A stretch of 64,000 bases of DNA from Euleptes europaea (GCF_029931775.1 NC_079318.1:78899614-78963613), one strand, 5' to 3'. Positions 1-10,557 are shown, counted from the stretch's first letter. A program made the numbers and translations. Notes: generated by a model not told the origin, from the sequence alone.

Positions 1-84
1 GAGAAGAAGAAGAAAGTCAGGGCTAAGGTGTGAAGGAAGTCAAACAGAGAATAATGAACTGTAGAAAATACAGTAGAAAAGTAG

Positions 85-190
85 AATAGAATTGGAAGAG
101 ACCACCAGGGTCATCTAGTCCAACCCCCTGCACAATGCAGGGATTTCACAACTACCTCCCCCACACACTTCCAGTGACCCCTGCTCCATG
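85..190 (-). repeat. CR1 LINE 3' end, short fragment
   Basis: The stretch 'ggtcatctagtccaacccc' and the flanking 'caccagg' and 'ctgcacaatgcagg' words recur at 14811-14885, 55498-55960, 57800-58045 and 60225-60790. Read on the minus strand it gives the usual amniote CR1 ending (ggaccctggtggtcccttcc followed by an ATGATTC-like end). It is heavily 5'-truncated. The rest of 190-670 is purine-rich (GGAAGAGG-type) DNA with nothing else recognised. Confidence 0.75.
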
Positions 191-671
191 TAATGGAGGA
201 TGAAAATGGTATTGAGTCCCCTTGGCTCTGGCACTGAAGAGAGGGATTTGGGTGAGGGCAGTTTCTGTAGCAGTAGAGAGGGCAGAACGCAAACTGTACA
301 TGGATGAAAAAGGAGGAGAGGAAGGGAAGAGGTGGAGTAAGAAACATCCTCTAGGAAACAAGAGAATTCAGGGCGGAAGGGAAATCTGGAGCTTGTGAGA
401 AGGAAACTGGGTCAAGAGTTGGTGTTTTGGAAAGGAGGAAACGGGCACATTTGAATGCAGGAAGGGCCAGAAGAGAGGATAGGGTGGGTATGTGCTGGAG
501 AGGAGGGGGAATAGTGGGTGGAAGATGGCAAGTAGGAGGGGATAGGGTTGAGGTAACGGAGAAGTGGAGGCAGTCAACCGAGATGGAAAGAGGAAAGGAC
601 TTGGAAAGCTATAGGAGGAAGAGGACCTGGAAAAGGGAGGGGTGCGTGTGTGTGTGGGGGGGAGATTTTAC

Positions 672-870
672 AATTGTGAGCCAGTATGATGTAGGGTTAG
701 AATGTCAGACTAAGAAGACCTGTGTTCAGATCACTACTCAGCCAAGAAACTCTTGAGACAATCACTATCTAACTTACCTCACAGGTTTGTTGTAAGTAGG
801 AAGGGAGAGCCATGGATGCCACCCTGAGCTCATTGGGGGATAAAAATGTGACAGAGAAAGACAATTTAAA
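672..870 (+). repeat. old tRNA-derived SINE copy
   Basis: Begins with an A-box-like 'agccagtatgatgtaggg' and continues through 'tgtgttcagatc' (B-box-like) and 'cttacctcacaggtttgttg', ending with 'cattgggggataaaaatgtg'. The same order of blocks is seen at 8528, 28289, 35017, 39863 and 50055. It is an older relative of the Sauria-type SINE. From 870 to 1620 I see no gene or clear repeat. Confidence 0.65.
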
Positions 871-1621
871 ATACTGGGGGGGGGGGTTAATGGTGCAAGT
901 TTCTCCTCTCTTTTGACCTTCCCTCTATTTGTCAAAATTCAGTGTAAGCTCTTTGGGGCAGAGCCCTGACTTTTGGTTTCTGTTTTGTGAAGCTCCATGC
1001 ACAAGGATGATGCCGATAGTGAGATCTTTATCGAATGAGGTGCCGTGTGGATCTGTGACCCAGAGAAACCTGAGAGGTGTCCATCACTGGTTGGAGATGG
1101 AGGACCACGTCAGAGTTATTTTACAACCCAGAAATAAACATACACATACTGTTTAAATCCAAACGCTTAATTTTGCTCTGGGTACCTGTGGTGAAACCTA
1201 ACTGTGTATACCCAGAGGATACGGTAATGTTAACTACAAGGATGTGCCTATACACGCAGAAGTCAGAAGTGCACAAAACACAACTTTTGCTGGGTTTTGC
1301 ATCATATTTATGCAGGAGTTTGGCGCAACAGACTCGGCATTGCCAGAGCCCTCGCAGGGACTGCAGACTCCCAGAGGGATGAGCCAGGTGGCCACTTTCA
1401 AGTCTGGCACTTCAAAATAAAACAAAGTGGCTTGGCATTCTCAGTTGAGTACAGAGGATGGTAGAATCACTGTGACTTAATACTGCGGAGGAAACTATCC
1501 TCTGTACAAACCACTGAGATGTTCTACTCTGAAGCAGGGCAGTTTCCACTGAGAGCTGCACTGGGAAGCTGCAGGTCATGTCCCTGTTTCAGCACCACCC
1601 TTTAGCCACTGGTTTGGGATG

Positions 1622-1800
1622 CTGTCTGGAACATAAGAAAGGCCATGCTGGATCAGACCAAAGCCCATCAAGTCCAGTATTCTGTTCACACAGTGGCCAA
1701 CCAGGCACCTCTAGGAAGCCCACAAACAAGACAGCTGCAGCAGCATTGTCCTGCCTGTGTTCCAACGCACCTAATAGTATTCTGATCCTCTGATCCTGGA
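1622..1800 (-). repeat. L2-like LINE 3' tail
   Basis: 'ggaacataagaaaggccatg' followed by 'ctggatcagaccaaagccc' is the reverse of the L2 ending (tggtctgatccagcatggcc...ttatgttctta). A plus-strand copy lies at 46745-46900 and a shorter minus copy at 55183-55300. The following 1800-2570 is apparently single-copy intronic DNA of FNDC4 (minus); I found no further FNDC4 exon there. Confidence 0.65.
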
Positions 1801-2574
1801 AGCTCCTTGGCTCCCTGCTTATGAGGCCCTGCCTCCCTGGAGGTCCTGGTGCGGACACCAGGAAGTGAGCAGCCAGGCACTCTCATTTCTGGCCCGATCC
1901 CTTGCAAACCAGACAAGCCTTGAGAGATTGGGGCTTCAATAGGGTCACCCAAAAGGCCATCAGGGAGGCAAATTCACTCTCTGGCCCCCTGCCACCCAAA
2001 GAGAGCAGTGGCCTGACCGAGACATCCCCTCCCGGGGTCAAGGCTTTCAGTGAAGCGTGTGCCCTCCTGCTGCAGGGCGTGAAGTGTGTGTCTCTGGCCG
2101 AAGAGGCAGGGGAGGGGCTGTGGGAAGACGTTCCACACTCAAGAGCCGGCCAGGAGCACTGGCAGCGGTCTTCTCTTGAGTCAGGCTTTTACCTTAATGA
2201 AATTGGCTGGGATTGTCACTCCTGGCTGCTGGGAAGGAGAGAAAGGCGTGGAAGGTTTCCGCAGGGGAGGGGGAGGTGGGGGCGAAGCGCGGGACGCTCC
2301 TAATCCGAGGCTCCTTGTCAGACTGACTGGGGGGGGGTTGCTCCTATTGTGGGGGGCTACTGAACCTAGAAGAATAACTACTGTATTAAGCACTTAAGGT
2401 TTCTTACTAACTTGGAAGGTATTTGAACTCTGCCTTAGTTGAACATGCACTGAGAATGTGAAGGTCCTCCAAGAGGTGCCTATGCAAAAGACACCATGAA
2501 TCACACAAAGATAAGAGCCTGAGGCACACGCAAGGACATTTGGACTTCCACTGTTTAGGAACAACACAAGGATA

Positions 2575-2741
2575 GTCAAAAAGGGCAAGAGTCCAGTAGC
2601 ACCTTAAAGACTAACGAAAATATTTTCTGGTAGGGTATGAGCTTTCGTGAGCCACAGCTCACTTCTTCAGAAAGCTCCTACCCTACCAGAAAATATTTTT
2701 GTTAGTCTTTAAAGTGCTACTGGACTCTTGCCCTTTTTGAC
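2575..2741. repeat. fold-back (palindromic) element
   Basis: Two arms of about 60 bp (2575-2636 and 2681-2741) are reverse complements with few differences. They start with 'gtcaaaaagggcaagagtcc' and end with its complement, and enclose a 44-bp loop containing 'gagccacagctcacttcttc'. A diverged piece of the same family (ctgaagaaac...cttaaaggtgcc) is at 12045-12125. I cannot name the family. Confidence 0.6.
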
Positions 2742-2789
2742 TACTGCAAACAGACTAACACGGCTACCCACTGTGAAACACAAGGATAG

Positions 2790-3165
2790 CACAGAGTGTA
2801 TCCAGAGGGTATGCAGATTGTTTACCTTCAAGTTGTAACGTTAATCTCTGCCCTACACATTTTAAAAAGTGCCTGCGCCTATCAAATGTGCCTTTGCATT
2901 TCAAAAGGTCTCTTGCCTTTCAAAAAGGGTTTCTCTGCCAGCAATTACACCTTTACACATCTTCACATACTTGCATCCTATTATTACACTTGCCGGCTAT
3001 TTTATGTCACAACTCCGTATTGCATGTCACGCTTGATGTCCGTAGATACAGCAAAAGCGTATATAAGGGGGGGGGGTCTCTGCCTTGCGCTCATCGCTCC
3101 TTGCCTTCGCATCCTTCCTCTTGTTGGCAACGGCCTTTCTTGCGCCCGACACATCTTTTCATTTA
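2790..3165. other. unclassified stretch beside the CpG island
   Basis: AT-richer DNA with short runs of 'gcctttcaaaa' and a TATA-like 'tatataag' at 3059-3066 followed by a run of nine G. It lies inside FNDC4 intron 1 (minus) and upstream of any plus-strand transcript from the CpG island. It could be part of an old repeat or a cryptic promoter; no coding signal is seen. Confidence 0.3.
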
Positions 3166-3169
3166 ACCC

Positions 3170-4060
3170 CCTCGTGCGGCCGGCTTTGGACTTGGGGCAA
3201 GCCCCAAGGCCCGCAGCGCGACCCTACGGGTGGCGCTCGCCCTACCGTCCCGGTGACGCAGCCGCCCCCCGCAGCCGCCCCCGCGTCGTCCCGTCCCCGG
3301 GTCTAGCCCGGCAGGAGCGGCGCCTGGGGACCCCTCTCTGCCCCCCCCCGCCCCGCGACCCCCGCCTCCCCCTGCGCCTATGGGGGGGGGGCCGGCGATG
3401 GCCAGCGCAGGGAGCCCCGTTTCAGCACCAGGGCCAGCGCCCCCCTTCCCCCCCAGGCGCCACTTACTTGCGCGCACCAGGCACAGGTCGCAGCTGACCA
3501 GCATCAGGACCGCGGCCGGGTTGAGGTACGCGGGGATGGGAGCCATGGCCGCGGCCGGGCGCCGCTGCTCATCGAGGCGGCTCGGGCGGCTCTCTCTCAC
3601 GGCCAGGGCTGCGCTGGGCCCGGGGGGAGCGCCGCGCTCCCCGCGCCCCGGCCCGGACAGGTGCCGCCGCCGCCGCCGCCGCCTCCTCTCCCCCGATGCT
3701 CCATCCAGGCGCCCCCCCCCCCCCAGGCCAGGTGCCCAGCAGCCCCCGCCGCCCCCAATGCCCAGCGCTGCAGCGCTGCCCGACCCCACTCCCGCGGAAG
3801 GACTGGCCGGGCGGCGCGTCCCGCAGCGCCCGCCTCCTCCTCCTCCTCGGCCCCTGCCGCGGGTCCCCCGCCCCGAGCCGGGAGGGGCAAGGAGGGGCCT
3901 CGGCCCCGGCCACTTGGGGGAGGGAGGAGCTGCCCAAGGAGCAGCAGGGGCTGCTGCCCAAAAGTCCATCGCGGGGTTCTCTCCTGCGTGGGGCTGAGCT
4001 GGGCGCCGGGGCGTTGGGGGGGGGGCGTCAGGGGCCGCGCTCAACAGCCTGCTGACCCAA
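3170..4060. promoter_or_regulatory. CpG island, FNDC4 promoter (possibly two-way)
   Basis: About 0.9 kb of very GC-rich, CpG-dense DNA (many GCCGCCGCC, CCCCGCGCCCCGG, GGGCCGG tracts), unlike the AT-richer flanks. It surrounds the start codon of FNDC4 on the minus strand, so it is read as that gene's promoter, first exon and early intron. GCKR lies downstream on the plus strand, head to head with FNDC4 as in mammals, but its candidate first exon is about 7 kb away. Long open frames across the island are a by-product of base composition. Confidence 0.8.
3468..3546 (-). CDS. FNDC4: FNDC4 first coding exon (signal peptide)
   Basis: Read on the minus strand, an ATG at 3546 opens 26 codons beginning MAPIPAYLNPAAV and ending VSCDLCLVRA, then one base and a perfect GTAAGT donor at 3467-3462. 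Known human FNDC4 has SPYLSP followed by VSCDLGFVRA at the same place, so the VSCDL.xVRA end of the signal peptide is conserved. FNDC4 is a small type I membrane or shed protein with one fibronectin type III domain, related to FNDC5/irisin. In human it also lies head to head with GCKR, which supports the call. The FNIII and transmembrane exons are not found down to position 1, so intron 1 exceeds 3.4 kb here. An in-frame ATG further upstream exists, but MAPIP is the better match for a signal peptide start. Confidence 0.82.
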
Positions 4061-4129
4061 AGTCCCACGCGGGAAAGCCCCACCGGGATGGAGCGCCCGA
4101 TGCACATCCCACCCAGTGCTCTCTCTCTC

Positions 4130-4870
4130 CCCCCCCATGACCCGCTCCCCCCTGCTCTCTCCCCTATGACCCTCTCCCCCTACTCTCTCTCCCTCCCCCC
4201 ATGACCCACTCCCCCTGCTCTCTCTGCCCTATGACCCTCTCCCCCTACTCTCTCTCTTCTCTATGACCCTCTTCCCCCTGCTCGCGCTCTCTCCCCATAT
4301 GACCCACTCCCCCCTACTCTCTCTCCCCTATGACCCAATCCCCCTTCTCTCTCTCCCCTATGACCCTCTCCCCCCACTCTCTCCCCCTATGACCCGCTCC
4401 CCCTGCTCTCTCCCCTATGACCCTCTACCCCTACTCTCTCTCTCTCCCCTATGACCCACTCCCCCTGCTCTCTCCCCTATGACCCTCTCCCCCTACTCTC
4501 TCTCTCTCCCCCCATGACCCGCTCCCCCTGCTCTCTCTCCCCTATGACCCTCTCCCCCTACTCTCTCTCCCCCTATGGCCCGCTCCCCCTGCTCTCTCCC
4601 CTATGACCCTCTACCCCTACTCTCTCTCTATCCCCTATGCCCCACCCCCCTGCTCGCGCTCTGTCCCCTATGACCCTCTCCCCCTACTCTCACTCTCTCT
4701 CTCCCTATGACCCGCTCCCCCTGCTCTCTCTGCCCTATGACCCTCTCCCCCAACTCTCTCTCTCTCTTCTCTATGACCTTCTTCCCCCTGCTCGCTCTCT
4801 CCCCCCCTATGACCCTCTCCCCCCTGCTCTCTCCCCCCCACTCTCTCTCCCCTATGACCCACTCCCCCCT
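4130..4870. repeat. pyrimidine-rich minisatellite
   Basis: About 740 bp of tandem units of roughly 30 bp. Two unit types largely alternate: 'atgacccgctccccctgctc' and 'atgaccctctccccctactc', each followed by tctctc...ccct, giving a dimer of about 60 bp. Units vary in length and end in a degenerate copy near 4870. The whole array is C/T on this strand and A/G on the other. It lies just upstream of the FNDC4 transcription unit. Confidence 0.9.
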
Positions 4871-4874
4871 TAGA

Positions 4875-6240
4875 GTAACCCCAGCAGTGGCTGGTGGGCT
4901 TAGGGACAGGCGCAACACCTCTGCAGGCTCCCCTGGCAAAGTTGCTCCACCGCCCATCTGTGTAGCTGTTCAAAGAAGTTCACATTTCCCTACATTCAGG
5001 GGAAGCCTCAGGGCTGGGGCAACACAGTTTAGTTTGGCAGCAATGGGACTGGTGGGTATTGACAGTTTCTTGTGTGCTACCAGCGCATTGCTCATCAGAC
5101 AAGCATCAGATAACTGACACCCACCATATTGGAGGGAGGGTTGGACTCTTCAACACTGCTTTTATTCCTGGTCTCCTCTTGGTTTCCTTTCAAGGGTCAC
5201 CTCAAAAAACTTTGGCACACATTTCTGCTTCCCAAGGTCTTTAAACAACATCACTGGTCCACCTTTCCTCTTTACCCTACACTCTGGTGGAAGTGATGGG
5301 GAGAGAGGTTTGAATGGTCACTATAATTGCCCCCTAGAAATGATGTTATCTTATTTGTTTGTCTGGAAAGAGCCACAGTTAGGTCTGCAATGACCCAAGT
5401 CACTTTTATACCATTCCTGGAATATAATATAAGAAAGCAGTTCTTCAGCTTCTAAACTGACTGCACCAACAGAACATCATCCTATGAAGCATCACACCAA
5501 AATGGTTTCACTGATGTTCCAGTGAGCATCTTGGGGGGGGGGGGTTCTGCTACAATCACACTGGTTTAGATTCTGGAAAGTCATCCACCTGGACTGTTCT
5601 TGGAATCATGGATGTGGCAAAAATCATAACTGTAGGTGCTGTTTCTTGGCTGTGATACCAGCGGTCATGGCACCTGGGATGTCTTGTGGCCACTATCCAT
5701 TTATTTAAAACATTTATAGCCTGCCTTGTCTCCTTGCAAGTTGCGAGGATGCCAAAACAACATAAACCCCAACAGCAAGATAAAAACTGTACACAATTTA
5801 AAAATGTAACTGAATCTGCCAAAACAGTTTCCCCTCATTTATTGATTATTTTCATTTACAGTTTGCCTTTCTTATTGGGACTCAGGGCAGATTGCAAGTG
5901 TGATTTAAAAAAAAACTTTTCAGGCAATCAGTAAGCAGATTACAAGCTATGACAACATTTGAATCTAACAGCCAAATGCCCTCCGAAATAAAATTGTCTT
6001 GTGTTATGATTGGGGACCCTGAGACCACGGCAATTGTTTATTTTCACATGAGTAGTTATAATTAAATGCAAGCCAGGGAGAGTCAGGGGAAAAAAAGGAA
6101 TTGGGTTGCCACTGGAAAAAGCCCATTTGCCCTTTCTCCTCCAAAAGGAGCAGATGAATGCTGGTCATAAAAACCCTGAGACGAGGGCTACGTACCAAAT
6201 GACCTGATTGGGAGAGATTGGCAGGATTCCTAATTCTGGA
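4875..6240. other. FNDC4-GCKR interval, mostly single-copy
   Basis: No exon is recognised. Two short relics of an AT-rich repeat occur at about 5695-5790 ('catttatttaaaacatttat' then 'agcctgcct') and 5835-5935 ('tcttattgggactcagggca'). The same motifs appear at 7465-7575 and 32690-32830. A run of 11 G is at 5533-5543. Confidence 0.5.
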
Positions 6241-6246
6241 TTGAAA

Positions 6247-6462
6247 ACATGAACAGATGAAGCTGCCTTATACTGAATCAGACCCTTGGTCCATCAGAGT
6301 CAGTATTGTCTACTCAGACCAGCAGTGGCTCTTCAGGGTCTCAGGCAGAGGTCTTTCACATCCCCTACTTGCCTAGTCCCTTTAACTGGAGATGCCAGGG
6401 ATTGAACCTGGGACCTTCTGCATGCCGAGCAGATGCTCTACCACTGAGCCACAGCTCTGATT
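6247..6462 (-). repeat. tRNA-Ala-like SINE
   Basis: On the minus strand it begins with a tRNA-Ala-like head (gtggctcagtggtagagcat...gcatgcagaaggtccc and ggttcaatccctggcatctc, i.e. A and B boxes). It continues through 'cctgagaccctgaagagcc' and ends in 'tctgattcagtataaggcag' followed by cttcat, an L2-like tail. Full-length. Other copies: 9612, 19192, 20869, 24298 (split), 32478, 41308, 46520, 51535 and 51746. Confidence 0.8.
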
Positions 6463-6464
6463 GG

Positions 6465-7739
6465 GGACAGGGAAGTTTTCACCTAAACAGGCAGAGGGGT
6501 TAAAAGGTGGAATCTTCCTTTGTTCTTTGATCAAATACTTTGCCTGGATGCTGTAATCTATGCTGGGACCCCATCTCCTCTGCAAAGGGGAGGTAGGGAG
6601 TTTGGGGATGTGTTTGCTCCATCTAAGGTAACTGTCTCATATTGTAACTTAGTTAGACTTATGTTTCGTTTCTCTTTTCCTCAGATCTGTATCTACCAGG
6701 CCTGATTGCTATTTTCGATGTATGTGCTCTAGTTTAATCTTTACTAATAAAGCTTCTTTCTTGTTTAAGAAAGCAGACTGTGACTCAGATCCTACGTACA
6801 CGCTGAAGACCATTCTTATACACTAAGGACACGCAGGCATGGGGGTGGGGGAGGTAAAGTAATTGGATGCTCTGCTCTTTGTACCTGTTCAGAGGCAGCC
6901 TTACCAGGGTCCCCCAAGGCACCAGTTATGTGATATGTATGTGAGAACATGCAGGCCCAGGGTGAGTTTGTTACATCTTGCATCCTAGCAAGCGTGGTGT
7001 AGTTGTTAAAAGTGTTGGACTAGTACTCCTTGCTCATGCCATGGAAGCTTGCTGTGTCACCTTGGGCCAGTCACTCTCTCTCAGCCTGACCTACCTCATG
7101 CTATTCAATCTCTATGTAAAGCCCTTAGGAGAAACCATCTGAAGTTTCGGAATTGGATGTTGTCAGTATGCTGACAACACCCAGATCTATATTTCTCTAT
7201 CAAATTTCCTGGTGAAGAAGATGAAGAAGAGTTGGTTTTTATAGTCTGATTTTCTCTACCTTTAAGCAGTCTCAAAGTGGCTTACAATTGATTTAACTGA
7301 TTTACATTATGCAACCCACCCTAAGGTCCAGTGAGAAAGGCAGACTATAAATAACTAAATAGATAAAAAATGAACATGTTTGTCCAGGGCCTCGCATGAC
7401 CGTTATTGATTTAATGGGGGAAAAAACCTCAGAAGTGGCCTTGGAGAACATGACAGCATCTATTGCTTTATTTATTTATTTAAAACATTTTTAAGCTGCC
7501 TTCCTACCCAGTCAGGGTCCCCAAGGCGGAGAAAGCGAGAACACTAAAAAATTTCAAAAATTAAAAACATTTAAAATTATAAAATAATTCAATGCAAACA
7601 CATAAACGTGGTTTAAGAAGCTTGCTGCTTGAAAAGATTTTCCATAATGGTCTTGAAGTATGGACTTCTTAGTGGTCCCAAAAACCTCCCGACGGTGGCA
7701 AAGAGGAACCTGGTAACCCTACTGCCGCAACAGAGAGCA
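6465..7739. other. repeat relics, no gene
   Basis: Contains a decayed tRNA-SINE head at about 6990-7110 ('agcgtggtgtagttgttaaa' then 'ccttgggccagtcactctct') and the AT-rich 'ttatttatttaaaacatttt' relic at 7465-7575. No reading frame with recognisable protein similarity is present. Confidence 0.5.
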
Positions 7740-7915
7740 GGCCCTGGCAGGGACTTCCCCCCCCCCATGTGGGGGAGATGGGATTCCTCCCCCCACCGTT
7801 GGGGGAGATGGGATTCCTCCCCCCCCTTGGGAAAGATGAGATCCCTCCCCCCTGTGAGGGGGAGAGAGTTCCCGCTCCAAGAGGGGGAGATGGCATTCCC
7901 CCCCCCAGAGTTTCG
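7740..7915. repeat. short C/G-run minisatellite
   Basis: About five diverged tandem units of 30-40 bp, each with 'gggggagatgggattcctcc' or a close variant and a run of 6-8 C. The array looks built from part of an hAT-like element, because '...gaagtatgg' and 'ggtggcaaagaggaacctgg' words from that family precede it. Confidence 0.7.
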
Positions 7916-8479
7916 CAGGCCCCCACTTGTCATATTCTATTTTCCGAATCTTTCAGTCTAAAGGCCTTCAGTCTAACGTTTATCAAACAAGAAGAAAACA
8001 TAGCTGCCTGAACGGGAAGAAATATAGCGAGAATATTTTACAACTCTCAAATGAGTGAGAGCAGGAACCAGCACCAGAAGAAATGAAGTGCTTGGCAGTA
8101 AAGGTTTTCCAACCCCCCAGGGGTCAATCAGAAGGAACAGGAGGGGCTTGTGAGTCTGTTCCTTTGCAGGCAAGCACACATAGGCGTATGTAACCTGATC
8201 GCAAACTGTCCAGGGCTTTCATGGTAAGAAGATGCACTTTGAATTGTGCTTGGAAATGAATTGACAGCCAAAATAATTCTTTTAAAATGGGCAGGATAAA
8301 TTCTCTGTAACCAACGTCCACTTAACTGTCTTGCTGCTGAGCCAGCTGATGTTCCCAAACAGTCTTCAAAGGCAGAGAGCAGTACAGTAATCTGTGCATT
8401 GGTAACCATGGCCAGATCTTATTTTTCAGTGAAGGAGACAGTTAGCAAACCAATAAAATTTAGAGGTGGCCTGGCATGA

Positions 8480-8740
8480 ATGAATGAATGAATTTATTTT
8501 ACGGCATTAGCCAGAACACATCAACCGGTGGCATGGCATAGTGACTGGAGTGTCAGGCTAGAACCTGGGGCAATTGGGTTTCAATCCTATCAGGTGACCT
8601 TGGGCTTGTCACACTCTTTCAGCCTAACTTACCTCACAGGATTGTTGTGAGATAAAGTGACGAAGAGGAGGACAATGTAATAAGTGCTTTGGGCCTCCAC
8701 TGGGGGAAAAAGAGCGATATAAATAAGCATGAGTTGGTTA
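8480..8740 (+). repeat. old tRNA-derived SINE with (TGAA)n at its left
   Basis: A (tgaa)4 run at 8478-8494 precedes 'ggcatggcatagtgactgga' (A-box-like), 'gggtttcaatcc' (B-box-like), 'cttacctcacaggattgttg' and the tail 'ccactgggggaaaaagagcg' then atataaata. Same older SINE class as 672-870. Confidence 0.6.
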
Positions 8741-9118
8741 AAAAAAAGCTAAATATCACAGAGGAGACCTGAGCCTGTATTGGCAGGCACAGGTCTAACA
8801 GCATTTCCCATGCAACCTGCTCCTTCAGAGGGAGTACAACCCCATCCACAGCAGGCTAATGCCAAAATCTCTGACTGACTACATTTTGACAACAGAACCT
8901 GTATTTGGGGAGATCTGAGTTGCATTGTATTGGTGCTCATCCAGAATTATTGCTGTGAAGCAAATAATTTTGCTACCTTTTGCCCGGAGGATTGGTGTCC
9001 CTGAGAGCATCTGAAAAGGGTATCTGATACGAGAATAACAGCAAAATATTGCATTCACAAGGATTACCCCTGGAATGGGGCCCCACAGATCAGCTGAGCA
9101 CATAGCAGGTCTGGGCAG

Positions 9119-9326
9119 TAGGGTTGCCAACCTCCAGGTACTAGCTGGAGATCTCCTGCTATTACAACTGATCTCCAGCCGATAGAGATCAGTTCACCTG
9201 GAGAAAATGGCCGCTTTGCCAATTGGACTCTATGGCATTGAAGTCCCTCCCCTCCCCAAACCCCACCCTCCTCAGGCTCCGCCCCAAAATCTCCAGGTAG
9301 TTTCCAACCCAGATTTGGCAACCCTA
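9119..9326 (+). mobile_element. hAT-type MITE, TAGGGTTGCCA family
   Basis: 208 bp from 'tagggttgccaacctcc' to 'ggcaaccct'+a, so the ends are inverted repeats. The interior has 'ctggagatctcctgctatta', 'gagatcagttcacctggaga' and 'tctatggcattgaagtccct'. It is flanked by an 8-bp target duplication with one mismatch (ctgggcag / ctgagcag). Non-coding. Confidence 0.85.
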
Positions 9327-9611
9327 CTGAGCAGTGGTGTCTTATATAGCCTTGGATACCATGGAGGATTTCCACAGATGGAAGGGATTCTATCTATGGA
9401 ATATGATTTACCTGCCTCCCGCCTCCCAATGTAGCCCAAAATACCCCCTGAAAGGCTTCTCCTGGGGGGAAAAGAGATCCCCACTGGAACAACATGGGGG
9501 TGTGTCATAGATTTGCAGAGGGAAGAGGAATTTAAAAAACCACCTTCCTTCCATCCATGGACATTTCCCATGAGATCCAAGCCAAGGAGCTTCGTGTGCA
9601 ATAAGGATGTT

Positions 9612-9800
9612 TATTACATGTGAACACAAAAACCTGCCTTATCCTGAGTCAAACTACTGGTCTATCAAAGCTGGTACTGTCGACTTGACTTGGCCGTGGC
9701 TCTCCAAGGTCTCAAGCACAGGTCTTCCCCACTCTTTTAACTGGAAATGCCGGGGATCGAACTTGGGACCTTCTGCACGCAAAGTAAACGCTCGCCCACG
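9612..9800 (-). repeat. tRNA-Ala-like SINE
   Basis: Minus-strand copy with a diverged head (B box 'gttcgatccccggcatttcc' with the Ala-like context) and the 'aaggcaggtttttgtgttca' tail end. It is more mutated than the copy at 6247. Confidence 0.65.
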
Positions 9801-10521
9801 GAGCCCCTCCCCCTCCCCCGAAAGCTCCCTTCCAGCCCTGCTGCGATTTGAGGCGCAGCCATGCGCTGTCCTTGACTTTGGCATCAGATAGAAGGTGAGG
9901 GTGCATGCCGTGATCATGTGACGGCAGCGGGCCTTTGACCCTGACCTGGGGCAAACAAACTTGTTTTGCTGCGTGTCCCAGGCTCCAGGACACGCACCAG
10001 TGGGTAGATGGTGGCCTCTGGGTTTGAGCAGCACATTTGCCCTCAGCTCCCACACATGCAGACGTGTGGTGGTCAGCTCTGCCTTTACAAGAGGAGTCCT
10101 GTGAGGCCCGTCTCTCTTACCAGCTTCGACCGAGATAAACCAAGCCAACTAACAAAACAGTAGGACGCAGCGTATCGGAGAGCTGTAAATTCCATTTCCA
10201 TTTCAGATTCTGATTGTGCCAGTTGGCAGCATTTCAAATGTCTTTGCCAGTCTTTTCCTGAGCTTCATCTCCCTGGCTACTAGAGCTCTCCAGCATCTGG
10301 AATCCTGGGATTAGGGGGTGGAATTTCAAAGGGAAGTAGACGTATTGCCACCTGCTGGGCCCAGAGACACCTGGACAAAACACCTGCATGGGAAGCCTCC
10401 CGCCCTCTTTCAGCCTCCAGCTTTTCCACGCTCTCGCTTATGGATCTTACACACAGCTCTGTTGTGGAGTGCGGCTGCGCGGCTGCGACCAGGCTGTCCG
10501 TTTCCTCTAGGAGAGCCAGGA
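9800..10521. other. single-copy DNA upstream of the candidate GCKR exon 1
   Basis: About 0.7 kb without recognised repeats, unlike most of the window. If the exon at 10522 is real, this is where its promoter and 5' UTR would lie. No canonical TATA box is obvious near 10522. Confidence 0.35.
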
Positions 10522-10557
10522 ATGACGCAAGCAGGCAGCTGTGTCCTCTGGGATCTG
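10522..10557 (+). CDS. GCKR: candidate GCKR first coding exon
   Basis: ATG at 10522 opens MTQAGSCVLWDL, followed by a GTAAGG donor at 10558. Joined in phase 0 to the exon at 14297 it reads ...LWDL/LAGYEAALPITE. Human GCKR has ...GKWELSGYEAALPITE, so the Trp-acidic-Leu just before the junction matches in position and splice phase. The N-terminal residues do not match the human start (MPGTKRF), and the peptide is shorter than the human exon 1 product (12 against about 21 residues). The surrounding DNA is single-copy. An upstream in-frame ATG exists at 10318. I hold this as a candidate only. Confidence 0.38.

Noticed and set aside
3163-4140. Long open frames on both strands of the GC-rich island (up to 314 codons)
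   Set aside because: They are Gly/Pro/Arg/Ala-rich by base composition, overlap in several frames, and only the 26-codon FNDC4 signal peptide has family similarity and a donor.
4130-4870. CRISPR-like regular repeat
   Set aside because: Units are contiguous without unique spacers; this is a minisatellite in a vertebrate genome.
6382-6462. tRNA-Ala gene-like sequence (also at 19192, 24298, 41440, 51880)
   Set aside because: Each is the head of a SINE with the same downstream body and L2-like tail; cloverleaf ends and anticodon context are not those of a working tRNA gene.
9654-10148. 164-codon minus-strand open frame
   Set aside because: It runs through a tRNA-Ala-like SINE at its end and shows no protein family similarity.
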